Below, in pieces: positions 29,803 through 39,802 of a stretch of DNA of 64,000 bases. A program made the position numbers and the translations under genes. The number at the start of each line of letters is the position of its first letter. Position 1 is the first letter of the stretch. This DNA is from CAIQPS01 sp963721365 (lineage in GTDB: Bacteria; Actinomycetota; Thermoleophilia; RBG-16-64-13): contig CAVRJE010000025.1 in assembly GCA_963721365.1 (NCBI GenBank), positions 26,924-90,923 of the forward strand, in the 5' to 3' direction. The notes below the pieces were generated by a model. That model saw nothing but the letters and a program-made list of their open reading frames with translations, did no database searches and was not told the origin of the DNA.

Positions 29803-30306
29803 TCACTCGACCAGATCGAGAGCCTTTCCCAGCCAATAGTCGGCGCTGGCACCCGACCATTGCCGCACCTGCTCTGCCGACAGCGGGCCCGCGGTCTGCT
29901 CCGTCAATGCTGGGTGCAGGATCCGCCAGTAACCCTGCGAGCCGCGGACCGCCGGGTCCCAGGCCTGGTCGAGCTCGGCCCGCCACGCCTCGCGCGAAGC
30001 GGAAAGGCAGTCGAGCGTGTTGGCGAGAGCGATATGCAGGCGCGTCTCGGCCGGGTTGGTCACCGCCATGTTCTTCGCCTCCACAATCGCCACGGCCAGC
30101 GACTCGCTGAAGGCGTCATAGTCGCCGGCGCCTGTCCCCGAGGCGGCGCTCCGCGCCTCGGCGACGGCAGCTACCGCGGCCCGCCCGCCCTTTCCAGGCG
30201 CGGCTATGCCGGCTTCCTTCTGATAGTTCGACACCACGAGCGTCGCCACCGCCATAATGACGATGGCCGCGGGGAGCATTATCCATGCCAGGTGCTTTCG
30301 TCCCAT
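29803..30306 (-). CDS. Membrane-anchored extracytoplasmic protein, unknown
   Basis: 167 residues: one N-terminal anchor (LAWIMLPAAIVIMAVATLVV, about residues 6-25), then a helical Ala-rich soluble domain with conserved-looking TNPAETRLHIALANTLDCLSA and WSGASADYWLGKALDLVE at the end. I do not recognise the family. It is the first gene of a two-gene unit with the DUF2721 protein and diverges from the 30327 gene across 20 nt. The frame is intact. Confidence 0.6.
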   Translation of the reverse strand: MGRKHLAWIMLPAAIVIMAVATLVVSNYQKEAGIAAPGKGGRAAVAAVAEARSAASGTGAGDYDAFSESLAVAIVEAKNMAVTNPAETRLHIALANTLDCLSASREAWRAELDQAWDPAVRGSQGYWRILHPALTEQTAGPLSAEQVRQWSGASADYWLGKALDLVE

Positions 30307-30326
30307 GCAGTGCGATAATAGCCTCT

Positions 30327-30994
30327 ATGGGCGATTGGGATATCGATTCTCCTGTAAAAGGCGACTCTTCGCGTGGGCAGCCGCCGCCGCTCGGCGGATC
30401 CGCCGCCGGCCCGGGCCTCTCCGCCCGGCCCGCCGTCGGCATCCGGCGGGTCTGTCTCACCGGCACCTACGCCGAACACATCCGTGCCGCGCAAGCGCCG
30501 GGTCCGTCTCTCCTACGGGTGGCTGGGCATCGCCGTGATCATGCTTCTCGTCGGGCTCATGGCCGGGTTCTACATCGCCCGCTTCCAGACTTCGGGCAAC
30601 GAAGCCGCTCTTGCCGACGCGAAAGCCCGCCTGGGCGAGCTAGCAGACCGCGGTCTCCCAGTCGGAAGACCGGAACTGGACGTTCTACCGGGCTAACAAA
30701 GCCCTCAAGGAGGAGCTCAGCCAGGCGAGCGCCTCCACTTCGACGACCGCCCCATCGGCGAACGCCAAGGGCACGTACGGGCCCGGCGTCTACCTCGTCG
30801 GCGAGGACATCCCGGCGGGGATGTACGACGGCGTGGTGAACGGCAGCATCGGCTACTGGGCCCGCCTCAAAGGCACCGATGGCGCTATCGCGTCCATCAT
30901 CGAGAACGGCATTCCAAAGGGGCCCTTTGTCCTCACGATCGAATCAGCGGACAAGGCGGTCGAACTGCGCGGCGTGACTCTGACCGAGCGCTAG
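30327..30994 (+). CDS. Single-pass membrane protein with GTYxxGxDIPAGxY domain
   Basis: About 222 residues after two frame corrections (near 30410 and 30655). There is a Pro/Gly-rich cytoplasmic N-terminus of about 60 residues, one helix (YGWLGIAVIMLLVGLMAGFY), a short coiled-coil region with a Ser/Thr linker (ELSQASASTSTTAPS), and a C-terminal domain GTYGPGVYLVGEDIPAGMYD with YWARLKG, SIIENGIPKGPFVLTI and a final VELRGVTL. That last domain occurs in many actinobacterial secreted proteins of unknown role. It is probably an envelope-exposed binding module. It starts MGDWDIDSPVKG at ATG 30327. Confidence 0.65.
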
Positions 30995-31038
30995 AAGTCG
31001 ACCGACTGAGAGGGGCGGCACGTCGCCGGACGTGCGTC

Positions 31039-31398
31039 CTACCGGCAGAAGCCCACCGTCGGCGCGTAGAACTTGGCGCCCAGGCCGCCGAGCATCTCCT
31101 TGATCTGCGGGCTCGGGTCGCCGAGCACGATCATCTCCTGCAGCGGCGAGACGGCGAGCATGTCGTGCAACTTCGGCCCCAGGTTGGAGAAGTGCAGGAG
31201 GAAGTCCTCGGAGCTCCCGTAGTACTCGTTCAGGTAGCAGCTCGTGCCGGCTTCGTCGACGAACCATTCGTAGCCGAGAGTGGTGGGCTCGTTTTCTTCA
31301 ACGCCACAGGTCAGGTCCTCGGCCATCTTCTTGAAGTCATCCAGCTTGCCCGGCATGATGCCCTGGCGGACGATCAGACGGATAGATCCAGCGGTCAT
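31039..31398 (-). CDS. ABM-fold monooxygenase-like protein
   Basis: 119 residues starting MTAGSIRLIVRQGIMPGKLDDFKKMAED (written in parts: SIRLIVRQGIMPGK is the diagnostic opening), continuing TLGYEWFVDEAGTSCYLNEYYGSSEDFLLHFS. This is the antibiotic-biosynthesis-monooxygenase / quinol monooxygenase-like ferredoxin fold of about 100 residues. AAAGGAG precedes the ATG. Many members have no demonstrated activity. It is divergent from trxB, so a redox role is plausible but unproven. Confidence 0.75.
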   Translation of the reverse strand: MTAGSIRLIVRQGIMPGKLDDFKKMAEDLTCGVEENEPTTLGYEWFVDEAGTSCYLNEYYGSSEDFLLHFSNLGPKLHDMLAVSPLQEMIVLGDPSPQIKEMLGGLGAKFYAPTVGFCR

Positions 31399-31536
31399 GG
31401 AGCGACTCCTTTGTGCTGATCGAGTGGGACAACCCATGGTAGCAGTCAGGCTATCCGACGGGTCGAGAGAAGGTACACTTGGAGACAGGGTGGGCATACC
31501 ACCCGGGGGCGATCGGGAGGCCAGAGGGAGGACGGA

Positions 31537-32488
31537 GTGGCTGAGACTATCGATATCGCGATCGTGGGCGGAGGACCTGCCGGGCTGACGGCGGCTATCT
31601 ACGCCGCGAGGGCAAGGGTCAAGACGGTCGTGTACGAGGCCGCCTTCCCCGGAGGGCAGATCGTCTCCGCCTCCTGGGTGGAGAACTACCCGGGCTTTCC
31701 CAACGGCGTGAGCGGCCAGGATCTGGGCGACCTGATGCACCGGCAGGCCGAGGCCGCGGGCGCCGAGTTCCACAACATCTCTCCCGTCGAGGCGATCCGC
31801 CGGAACGGACAGGACTTCGTGCTCACCGTCGATGGCAAGGACGTGGACGCTCGCGCGGTCATCCTCGCTACCGGAGCCATCCCCAAGAAGCTAGGTAGTT
31901 CCGGGCGAGGCGGATTTCACCGGCCGCGGCGTGTCGTGGTGCGCCACCTGTGACGGTCCCCTCTACCGCGACAAGACCGTCGCCGTCGTGGGAGGCGGAG
32001 ACTCGGCCACGCAGGAGTCGCTCTACCTCGCGAAGATCGCCAAAGAGGTGCATCTCATCCACCGCCGTGAGGAACTGCGAGCCACCGAGTGTCTGCAGGA
32101 GGAGTGCTTCTTCAATCCCCAGATCGTCATGCATCTCTCCCACACCATCTCGGAGATCGTGGGGGAGGGTGGGAAGGTGGCTGGAGTGCGGCTGGTGTCG
32201 AAGGCGGACGGTAGCGAGACCCTGCTGCCTGTGGACGGGATCTTCGAATTCGTGGGGATCGATGCGCAAAGCGGGCTCGTGGCGGATCTGTGTGAGCTGG
32301 ACGAAGCCGGCTTCGTCAAGGTCGACCGGAATGGACTGACCTCGTGCCCGGGACTGTACGCCGCCGGAGATGTGGCCGACTACGAGCTGAAACAGGTGGT
32401 CACTGCCTGCGCCCGCGGAGCCTTCGCCGCCTACCACGCCGCTCACTATTTGGAGTCGCGGGTCGGGTCGGGGGGCCGCAACTCCTGA
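31537..32488 (+). CDS. trxB: Thioredoxin reductase
   Basis: About 316 residues, the size of bacterial low-Mr thioredoxin reductase, which moves electrons from NADPH through FAD to thioredoxin. Motifs: FAD-binding IVGGGPAGLTAAIYAARA (residues 9-26), FPGGQI, ATGAIPK, the active-site cysteines in SWCATCDG, NADPH-binding VVGGGDSATQESLYL and the C-terminal GLYAAGDVADYELKQVVTA. It starts at GTG 31537, inside an AGGGAGGACGGA stretch. One base is missing or extra near 31900 (between PKKLG and the TGRGVSWCATC region). Its 3' end overlaps the converging glcF by 43 nt. Confidence 0.94.
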
Positions 32489-33896
32489 TCGCACAGCTGG
32501 CTGATGTTGACGACCTCGGCCTCGATGCCCGCCTGCTTGAGCCCGTAGGCGAGCTGCATCATGCAGGACGGGCACTCGGTCGCGACCACAGTTCGCCCCG
32601 GTGTCCTTGATGAAGCCCATCTTCCGTTCGATGATCGCAGCCGACGTCTCCGGGTGGAGCACCCCGTAGGTGCCGGCCGCTCCGCAGCAGGAGTCTGACT
32701 CCGCGGCTTCCCGGAACTCGTAGCCTTCGAGCGAGCGCAGGATCTGCCGCGGCTGAGCGGTGACGTTCTGATACCGCCGGCCCAGGTGGCAGGGCTCGTG
32801 GTAGGTGATGACGATGGCTTCCCGTTCGGCGGCACCCGCCCCGGAAGGCTGCGCTCGGCGCCGCGGCCGGCAGCGCCGCCGCCCCGCGCGCTCCCGCAAC
32901 GGCTCCGGCTGCCGCCAGCCCGCCGCGTTCCTCGACGAACTCGCTGAAGCTGCGCACCTTCTTGGTCAGTAGCGCAGCCCGCTCCGCCCACTCCGGGTCT
33001 TCTGCCAGCAGCTCGGCGTACTCCTTGAGGTGCCCCGAGCAACTCCCACATTCCGAGACGATCGCGTCGAACCGCTCCACGTCCCCGAGGCGGCGCAGGT
33101 TCTCGCGGGCGAGGTTCGCCGCCGCTTCGAGGTCGCCGTACCCATAGGCGGCCAGCCCGCAGCAGCAGTTGTCGAGCACCTCCACCCGATTCCCCAGACG
33201 TTCGAGGACCCTGACCGTCGCCTCTCCGACCTCCGGCAGCACGTAGTTGTAGCCGCAGGACATCCAGTAGCCGACGAGAGGCGTCGCGGAGCCGGAGCCG
33301 GCGCGGGTGCCGGGCGCGGCCGGTCCTTCAGGCGGGAATAGAGGAGCGGTCCCGGGGTGCCTTCGCGCAACTCCATCGCCCGCTCCAACTTCGGGTTGAG
33401 CAGGCCGATCAAGCCGGCCCGGCGGGCCAGGTCGGGCAGGCCGGTCCTGCGCATGACCCAGGTGGCCTGGACCGAGCCCGCGCATCAGCCGGGGCCGGGG
33501 GAGCAGGAAGCGGAAGACGCCGCGCTGCAGGAGGCCCCGCCCAAAACGGTCCGCGTAGGCGTGGCGGAAGGAGATGACGACCTTGTCGGTCTTGACCGCC
33601 GAGAAGCAGCTCTCCGTGCAGGCCCGGCAGAGCAGGCAGTTCGCGAAGGCCTCCTTGGTGTCGGGCCCTATCTCGGTCCGTTCCTCGACGATGTTGCGGA
33701 ACAGCGCGACCTTGCCCCGGGCCACGTTCGCCTCTCGCCCGGTCGCCCTGAAGATCGGGCACGCGGGCTGGCAGAAGCCGCACTTGCCGCAGGTGACGAC
33801 GTGGTCGTAGAGCGCCTGGAACTCCTCGGGCGGCGCCGCTTTTTCGGCGGCGCCCTTGTTCTCGGCCGCCGTTGGCTGAGCTGCCTGGCCGCTCAT
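32446..33896 (-). CDS. glcF: Glycolate oxidase iron-sulfur subunit (GlcF-like)
   Basis: About 480 residues. Two 4Fe-4S clusters are encoded near the N-terminus: CGKCGFCQPACP and CLLCRACTESC. Two CCG (heterodisulfide-reductase-like) domains follow: the first with CGYNYV, DNCCCGLAAYG and CGSCSGHLKEY, the second with HEPCHLGRRYQNV, SDSCCGAAGTYG and TECPSCMMQLAYG. It passes electrons from the flavoprotein subunits to the membrane pool. Shifts lie near 33480, 33300, 32850 and 32595. The ATG overlaps the glcE stop by one base (TGATG), so the subunits are coupled. Lactate dehydrogenase-type complexes share this architecture, so lactate is an alternative substrate. Confidence 0.88.
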
Positions 33897-35242
33897 CAGA
33901 TACCTCCCACGAAACGGCCGGGATTGAGCACGCCTTTGGGGTCGAAGCGCTCCTTGATGCGCTTCATCAGCGTCAGTGCCGGGCCCACGTCTCCCCAGGC
34001 GTCGTAGCCGGACGGCAGCAGGCCGGCTCCGCCGGTGACGAAGAGCGAACCGCCCATGCGGGCCGCATCGCCGCGCATCTGCGAGAGACAGGCGGCGAAC
34101 CCAGTCTGCACGGGACGCCTGGTGCGCCGAAGTCCTCTTCCGTGCCGCCGTCTCCTCGCGCCCGGCGGTGAACAGAAGGTCCACGCGCCCGCGGGCCGCG
34201 CCGGCACGATAGCCGACGGTCAGCCCGTTCGCGCCCGCGTAGCGTCTGAGCCGCCAGGATCACGTCGAGCGCCCGGCTGATGGGGACGCTTGCCCGCAGC
34301 CCGAGGCGGACTGCGTCACCGCTGCCGTCGCTCGCCCCCGCGGCTCCAACGTCGGCCAGATGCTCGTAGAGCGCCTCGGCGGCCGCGTCCCGAAGTACCT
34401 GGGGGGCCGCTCCGGAGTGGGCTTCCGTCACCTCTCGTATCGAGCGGTCGACCGCGGCCCGGTGCCCGGCAAACCCGGCCAGCAGCAAGGGACGGGCCCC
34501 GGCGGCCGGCGCGCCCGCTGTCGCCGGGGCGGCCACGCCGCGCCCGGCCGGGAGCTTGGCCGTGCTGACTCGCAAGGTCGGGGGGAAGGGCGTCGGCCGA
34601 CACCACCTCGAGGGCCAGGGGCTGCAGATAGGAGGCGAGCACACGGGCCACGCTCGTCTTGGCTTCCTCCAGCGATGGAAGCGGCAAGACCATCAGCGCC
34701 TGGGTGTCGTATCGCGGGAGGAGCCGGAACGTGACCTCGGTGATGACCCCCAAGACCCCGAAAGACCCCAGGAACAGCTTGGTCATGTCGTACCCGCTGA
34801 CGTTCTTCATGGTGCGCCCGCCGAACTTGACGGCACTGCCGTCGGCCAGGGTGGCGCGGATGCCGAGCACCACGTCCCTCAACCCGCCGTAACCGGCCGC
34901 CCGGGCCCCCTGATCGCCGGTGGCCGCCACTCCTCCGATCGTGGCCCGGCCGGGGCGGCCCGGGTCGAGGGGGAGGATGCGGTTGACGGCGTCGGCCTGC
35001 GCGCGGGCTTCGGCCACGGTCGTACCCGCCGCCGCCGAGAGGGTCAGGTTGTCGGCATCGACATCGGTACAGCCGTGCAGACCGGCCGTGCTCACCAGCA
35101 GGTCGAAGCGGCCGGGATTGCCCCACTCCTGTTTGGTCGACCCGCCGGCGATGCGACAGGCGGCGCCGTCGCTGTTCGCCTGGGCGAGGATCTCGCCAAG
35201 CTGCGCCTCGTCGGCAGGGCGTTTCACTGGTTCGCTAGGCAC
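33896..35242 (-). CDS. glcE: Glycolate oxidase FAD-binding subunit (GlcE-like)
   Basis: About 445 residues. It starts at GTG 35242, overlapping the glcD stop by 8 nt. FAD-binding blocks: CRIAGGSTKQEWG, LTLSAAAGTTVAEA, RATIGGVAATGDQGARAAGYGGLRD and KFGGRTMKNVSGYDMTKLFLGSFGVLGVI (key block KNVSGYDMTKLF, the GlcE hallmark). The C-terminal half is spread over frames, with shifts near 34600, 34250 and 34140, but ends in the typical RFDPKGVLNPGRFVGGI. It forms the glycolate dehydrogenase complex with GlcD and GlcF. Confidence 0.88.
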
Positions 35243-36729
35243 CGATCAACGCCTCCACGGGCTTGGGCTCGCCTCCTGACCGGCCGGCGCGATTTCCGCC
35301 GCTCGCCGGCCGCGGGTCCGCCGCTATGCTGCGCAGCAGCTTGCCGGGATTCGCCAGGCCTTTCGGGTCGAAGGCGTCTTTCACCAGTCCCTGGGCCTTG
35401 AGGTCGCTCTCCGTGAAGACCAGCGACAGCGCCGCCAGTTTCTCCACGCCTATGCCGTGCTCGCCGCTCACCGTTCCCCCGAGGTCCGCGCACACCTTCA
35501 ACACTTCCATGCCGGCCGCCATGACCTTCTCCCGGTCGGCCGGGTCCCGGCTGTCGAAGAGTAGCAAGGGATGCAGGTTGCCGTCGCCGGCGTGGAAGAC
35601 GCTGGCTATCTTGAGGTCGTAGCGGCAGCCGATCTCGGCCACCCGGCGGAGCGCCTCGGGCAACTGCGTTCTCGGCACCGTCCCGTCGGCCACCATGTAG
35701 TTGGGCGCCAGCCGGGAGATGGACCCAAAAGCCCCCTTGCGCCCCCGCCAGAGAGCCGCTCTCTCGTTCTCGTCCTTGGCGACCCGGACCTCCTTCACGC
35801 CGTTCGCGTCGGCAGATGCGGGTGATGTCCTCGGCCATCTCGTCCATGCCGTCCCGCAGACCGTCGAGCTCGATGAGCAGCACCGCGGCCGCATCGCGGG
35901 GGAAGCCGCAGACCATGCTGTCCTCGATGGCGTTGATGGTGCGGTTGTCCACCATCTCGAGCGTCGCCGGCACCAGTCCCGCCGCCACGATGGCCGATAC
36001 CACGTTCCCGCCGTCCTCGAGCGAATCGCACACGGCCAGCATGGTCTTGACCGCCTCCGGTTTGCGGAGGATACGGAGAATGGCGGTGGTCGCTATCCCC
36101 AGGGTCCCCTCGCTTCCCACGAAGACTCCGGTCAGATCGAGGCCGGGAGGATCGGCATTCTTACCGCCCAACCAGACGATCTCGCCGTCGGGGAGCACTA
36201 CCTCGATCCCGAGCACGTGATTGGAGGTGACGCCGTACTTGAAGCAATGGGGCCCGCCCGCGTTCTCGGCGATGTTGCCGCCCAGCGAGCACGCCTTCTG
36301 GCTGGCCGGATCGGGGGCGTAGTAGTAGCCGAGCGGGGAGAGGATCGTGGAGATGTCCAGATTGAAGATGCCCACCTGGACGGTCATCCGCTGATTCGGC
36401 AGATCGATCTCGAGCACCTTGCTCATCCGGCCCATCTCGAGGACTACGGCGCCGTCGAGGGCGAGAGACCCGCCGCTCAGGTTCGTCCCGCAGCCCCGGG
36501 GCACGAAGGGGATGCCCTCGCGCGCGAGGACCTTGAGCACGGCGGAGACTTCCTCGGTGGAGCGCACGAAGACGACGGCCCGGGGTACTGACCGCTCCAG
36601 GTACGCGTCGTATTCGTAGGTCTGGAGGTCCGCCAGGCGATCGAGCACGTTGTCCGGCCCGACGATCGCCCGCAGCTCATCGGCCAGTGGTCGACCCAAC
36701 GCAAGAAACTCCCTGCTTAGGACTCTCAT
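35235..36729 (-). CDS. glcD: Glycolate oxidase catalytic FAD subunit (GlcD-like)
   Basis: About 497 residues of the FAD-linked oxidase (VAO/PCMH) family. FAD-binding motifs VPRGCGTNLSGGSLAL and GGNIAENAGGPHCFKYGVTSNH are intact, as is GVFVGSEGTLGIATTAILRI. One shift near 35815 leads to the C-terminal FAD-oxidase cap with IASVFHAGDGNLHPLLLFD and SGEHGIGVEKL. The ending FDPKGLANPGKLL is the GlcD hallmark. It is the first gene of the operon glcD-glcE-glcF. It oxidises glycolate (or D-lactate) to the 2-oxoacid. It is divergent from the aminotransferase at 36783, with 53 nt between the starts. Confidence 0.92.
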
Positions 36730-36782
36730 AGCTGCCCTTCGCCTGCTATCTTACCGGAGGTCGTACCCGAAGGAGGCAGAGC

Positions 36783-37979
36783 ATGACGTCAGGACCGGAT
36801 ATCCGCGAGTATCGCGACCTCGACCCCGCCACGCGGGTCCTGATGGGCCCCGGGCCCAGCGACGTGCCCCCGCGCGTGCTGCGGGCGATGGCGGCTCCCA
36901 CGCTTGGGCATCTGGATCCGGAGTTCCTTGTCCTCATGTCGGAGACCCAGCAGTTGCTGCGCGAGGTGTTCCAGACCGAGAACGCGCTGACCATCCCGGT
37001 CTCGGGGACGGGAAGCGCCGGCATGGAGGCCTGCTTCGTCAACCTGGTGGAGCCCGGCGACCAGGTGGCCATTGTCGTCAACGGGGTCTTTGGCACCCGC
37101 ATGGTCGACTGCGCCGGCAGGCTGGGCGCGGAAGTCATCCCCATCGAGGCGGAGTGGGGCCGGGCGGTGGACCCGTCGGCGGTCGAGGCGGCGCTGAAGG
37201 GTAGACAGCCGAAGCTCTTCGCGGTCGTCCATGCCGAGACGTCCACGGGCGTCTGCCAGCCGCTGCCGGAGATCATCAAGATCGTCAAGGACTCTGGCGC
37301 GCTCATGATGCTGGATTGCGTCACGTCCTTGGGCGGCGTCGAGGTGACGCTGGACGCCTGGGGCATCGACGCGGCCTTCAGCGGGACGCAGAAATGTCTC
37401 TCCTGCCCGCCCGGGCTGGCTCCGCTCTCGTTCAACGAGAAGGCGGTGGAGAAGCTACTGGGCCGCAAGACCAAGGTGCCGTCGTGGTACCTCGACCTGA
37501 CCATGGTGGGCGACTATTGGGGCTCGGCGCGCAAGTACCACCACACGGCGCCCATCAACATGATCTACGCCCTTCGGGAGGCGCTGCGCATCATTCTCGA
37601 GGAGGGTCTGGAGGCCCGCTTCGCGCGGCATCAGCTCAACCACGAGGCCCTGGTGGCCGGGGTGGAGGCTATGGGCCTCAAGATGTTGGTGCCCCCGGCG
37701 GAGCGGCTCGCGAGCCTGAATGCGGTGGTGATCCCGGAGGGCGCGGACGACGCGGCGACGCGGCGGGCCCTGCTGCAGCAGTTCGGCCTCGAGATCGGCG
37801 CCGGGTTGGGCCCGCTGGCCGGGAAGATGTGGCGGGTGGGTCTTCAGGGTCACTCGTCTAGCGAGCGCAACGTGATGCTCTTCCTGACGGCGCTGGAATC
37901 GGTGCTCAAGACCCAGGGCGTCAACGTGCAGTCGGGCGGGCCGGAGGCGGCGGAGACGGTGTACGCGCGGGCGCGCTGA
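36783..37979 (+). CDS. Class V aminotransferase: alanine/serine-glyoxylate (or serine-pyruvate) aminotransferase
   Basis: Intact 398-residue PLP enzyme. The start MTSGPDIREYRD follows GAAGGAGG. MGPGPSDVPPRVLRAM (21-36) and VSGTGSAGMEA (73-83) bind the cofactor phosphate, and GTQKCLSCPPGL contains the PLP lysine, Lys204. The family converts glyoxylate to glycine with alanine or serine as donor. Its position directly opposite glcD makes a glycolate to glyoxylate to glycine route very likely. The final 20 residues are a short hydrophilic tail. Confidence 0.9.
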   Translation: MTSGPDIREYRDLDPATRVLMGPGPSDVPPRVLRAMAAPTLGHLDPEFLVLMSETQQLLREVFQTENALTIPVSGTGSAGMEACFVNLVEPGDQVAIVVNGVFGTRMVDCAGRLGAEVIPIEAEWGRAVDPSAVEAALKGRQPKLFAVVHAETSTGVCQPLPEIIKIVKDSGALMMLDCVTSLGGVEVTLDAWGIDAAFSGTQKCLSCPPGLAPLSFNEKAVEKLLGRKTKVPSWYLDLTMVGDYWGSARKYHHTAPINMIYALREALRIILEEGLEARFARHQLNHEALVAGVEAMGLKMLVPPAERLASLNAVVIPEGADDAATRRALLQQFGLEIGAGLGPLAGKMWRVGLQGHSSSERNVMLFLTALESVLKTQGVNVQSGGPEAAETVYARAR

Positions 37980-38027
37980 CCCCCTGCCTGGCTGGGAAGT
38001 AGCGGCCTCGGAGTTGGGAGGAAGGTA

Positions 38028-38804
38028 ATGGCCAGACTGCTGGGGAAAGTGGCGATCGTAACCGGAGCCGGCTCGGGCATCGGCCGGGCGGTCGCGATAG
38101 CGTTCGCTAGGGAAGGGGCCCGGGTCGTGGTCAACGATCGCCGAACGGACGGCCAGGGCGAAGCAACCGCTCAAGCCATCAGGGCCGCCGGCGGGGAGGC
38201 GATCTATGTGGCGGCCGACGTTTCCCGCGAAGACGATGTAAAGAGGCTCATCGCGTCCGCGGTCGATACTTTCGGCCGGTTGGACGTGATGGTGAACAAT
38301 GCAGGCGTCATGGTCGCGAAGCCACTCCAAGAGCTCACGGAGGAGGACTTCGACTTGTGCACCTCGGTGAACCAGAAGGGGACGTTCTTCGGAACGAAGC
38401 ACGCTATCCCGGCGATGGTCGCCGCGGGGGGAGGGTCGATCATCAACACCGCTTCGATCGCGGCCGACCACGGACAGCACGGGGGTTTCGTCTACGGGGC
38501 TACGAAGGGTGCCATCCTCTCCATGACCCGAACGGCGGCGGCCGAACTGGGCGAGCTCAATATCCGAGTGAACGCAGTGCAACCGGGAGTGACCCAGACG
38601 GAGATAGTGGCCGCGGCCGGCCTGACGGAGACGAAGGAGCAGACCGAACGGATCCTGCGAGAGACCCCACTTGGCCACAGAAAGGGTTCGCCGGAAGACT
38701 GTGCGGGGCTGTACGTCTTCCTGGCTTCCGACGAGTCGGCTTTCATCACCGGGCAGAAGATGGCCGTGGACGGGGGAATCTGCGCCGACAGCCACATAAT
38801 CTGA
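38028..38804 (+). CDS. Short-chain dehydrogenase/reductase (FabG-like)
   Basis: Intact 258-residue classical SDR. It has the cofactor motif TGAGSGIG (12-19), NNAG (90-93), and the catalytic Ser143, Tyr156 and Lys160 in YGATK. ARVVVNDRR after the second strand suggests NADP or NAD preference that I cannot settle. It lies 48 nt after the aminotransferase and 32 nt before the cyclase-family gene, all co-directional. It may therefore process a hydroxy- or oxo-acid in the same pathway, but the substrate is not evident. Confidence 0.88.
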   Translation: MARLLGKVAIVTGAGSGIGRAVAIAFAREGARVVVNDRRTDGQGEATAQAIRAAGGEAIYVAADVSREDDVKRLIASAVDTFGRLDVMVNNAGVMVAKPLQELTEEDFDLCTSVNQKGTFFGTKHAIPAMVAAGGGSIINTASIAADHGQHGGFVYGATKGAILSMTRTAAAELGELNIRVNAVQPGVTQTEIVAAAGLTETKEQTERILRETPLGHRKGSPEDCAGLYVFLASDESAFITGQKMAVDGGICADSHII

Positions 38805-38836
38805 GGCGAACGACAGAGAGGTCAGGTATCAAGCCG

Positions 38837-39760
38837 ATGCATGAGTATCCGCTTCCGCTCGACAAGATGCCCTACGACGACAGGTCGTACTCCACACCGG
38901 AGCTCGACTACTCCACGCCGGAGAGGAACGAGCCCGGGCCGTGGTCCATCACCAGCGACATGGTGATGGTGGACCTCTCCCACCCCTGGGGTAACGATCA
39001 GCCCACCTGGCCGGCGGGCGCTCAGCCCTATACCACTCCGGTCCAGTACATGGCGAAGTTCAACCGCCGCACGCAGCTCATGTACGGCTTCCCGCAGCAC
39101 GTGTCCACCCACTACGACGCGCCCGCGCACGTCTGCCAGGAGAGCCCCTTCAGCGGCGACGTGGCGCTCGAGAAGTTCATCGCTCCGGCCGTCATCTGGG
39201 ACATCCCCTGCACGCCCATGCAGACCATCACCCCGGAAATGCTGGCCCAGTGCACGCCCAAGTTGCAGCCCGGCGACTACGCTCTGATCATCACCGGGTG
39301 GCACCGCCTCTACAGCGATTCGGACCGCTATTTCCTGTGGAGCCCCGGCCTGAGCGAGGCTGCCGGCGAATGGCTGGTCGAGCAGGGCGCCTCCGGTTTC
39401 GGTATCGACTGCCAGGCGCTCGATCATCCCTGCGCTTCCTACATGGCCGCGCATGGCCCGGGTCCGCTGGTCCCCCGCGTGGTGGAGCTGTACGAGAACG
39501 ACTTCTTCCCGGGCCGCAAGGCGAAGGAAGATCATCCCAAGTGGGAGCCGGTCCACGAAGTCTTCCTCAAGCGCAACATCCCCGCGTGGGAGAACGTGGG
39601 AGGAGACGTCGACAAGGTGCTCGGCAAACGCTGCGTCGTCTGCGCTTTCCCGACCCGCTGGCATATGGGCGACGGTTCCATCGTCCGCATGGTCGCCTTT
39701 ATCGATAAGAACGAGCTCAACGACGTGCCGACGAGAACCTACAAATACGGGGTGTATTGA
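38837..39760 (+). CDS. Cyclase / kynurenine formamidase-like metal hydrolase
   Basis: 307-residue protein of the cyclase family (PF04199). The metal and catalytic motif HVSTHYDAPAH (His88, His92, Asp94) is intact, with VDLSHPWGNDQPTWP at the front and GFGIDCQALDHP further on. The family includes kynurenine formamidase and isatin hydrolase, which hydrolyse cyclic or N-formyl compounds. It is longer than KynB (about 210), with additional C-terminal sequence. The ATG at 38837 starts MHEYPLPLDKMPYDDRSY. It probably forms an operon with the SDR. Confidence 0.85.
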   Translation: MHEYPLPLDKMPYDDRSYSTPELDYSTPERNEPGPWSITSDMVMVDLSHPWGNDQPTWPAGAQPYTTPVQYMAKFNRRTQLMYGFPQHVSTHYDAPAHVCQESPFSGDVALEKFIAPAVIWDIPCTPMQTITPEMLAQCTPKLQPGDYALIITGWHRLYSDSDRYFLWSPGLSEAAGEWLVEQGASGFGIDCQALDHPCASYMAAHGPGPLVPRVVELYENDFFPGRKAKEDHPKWEPVHEVFLKRNIPAWENVGGDVDKVLGKRCVVCAFPTRWHMGDGSIVRMVAFIDKNELNDVPTRTYKYGVY

Positions 39761-39802
39761 GACCGCGGACAACGCGTCGTCGATAGGCGGGGATTCAGGC
39801 TG

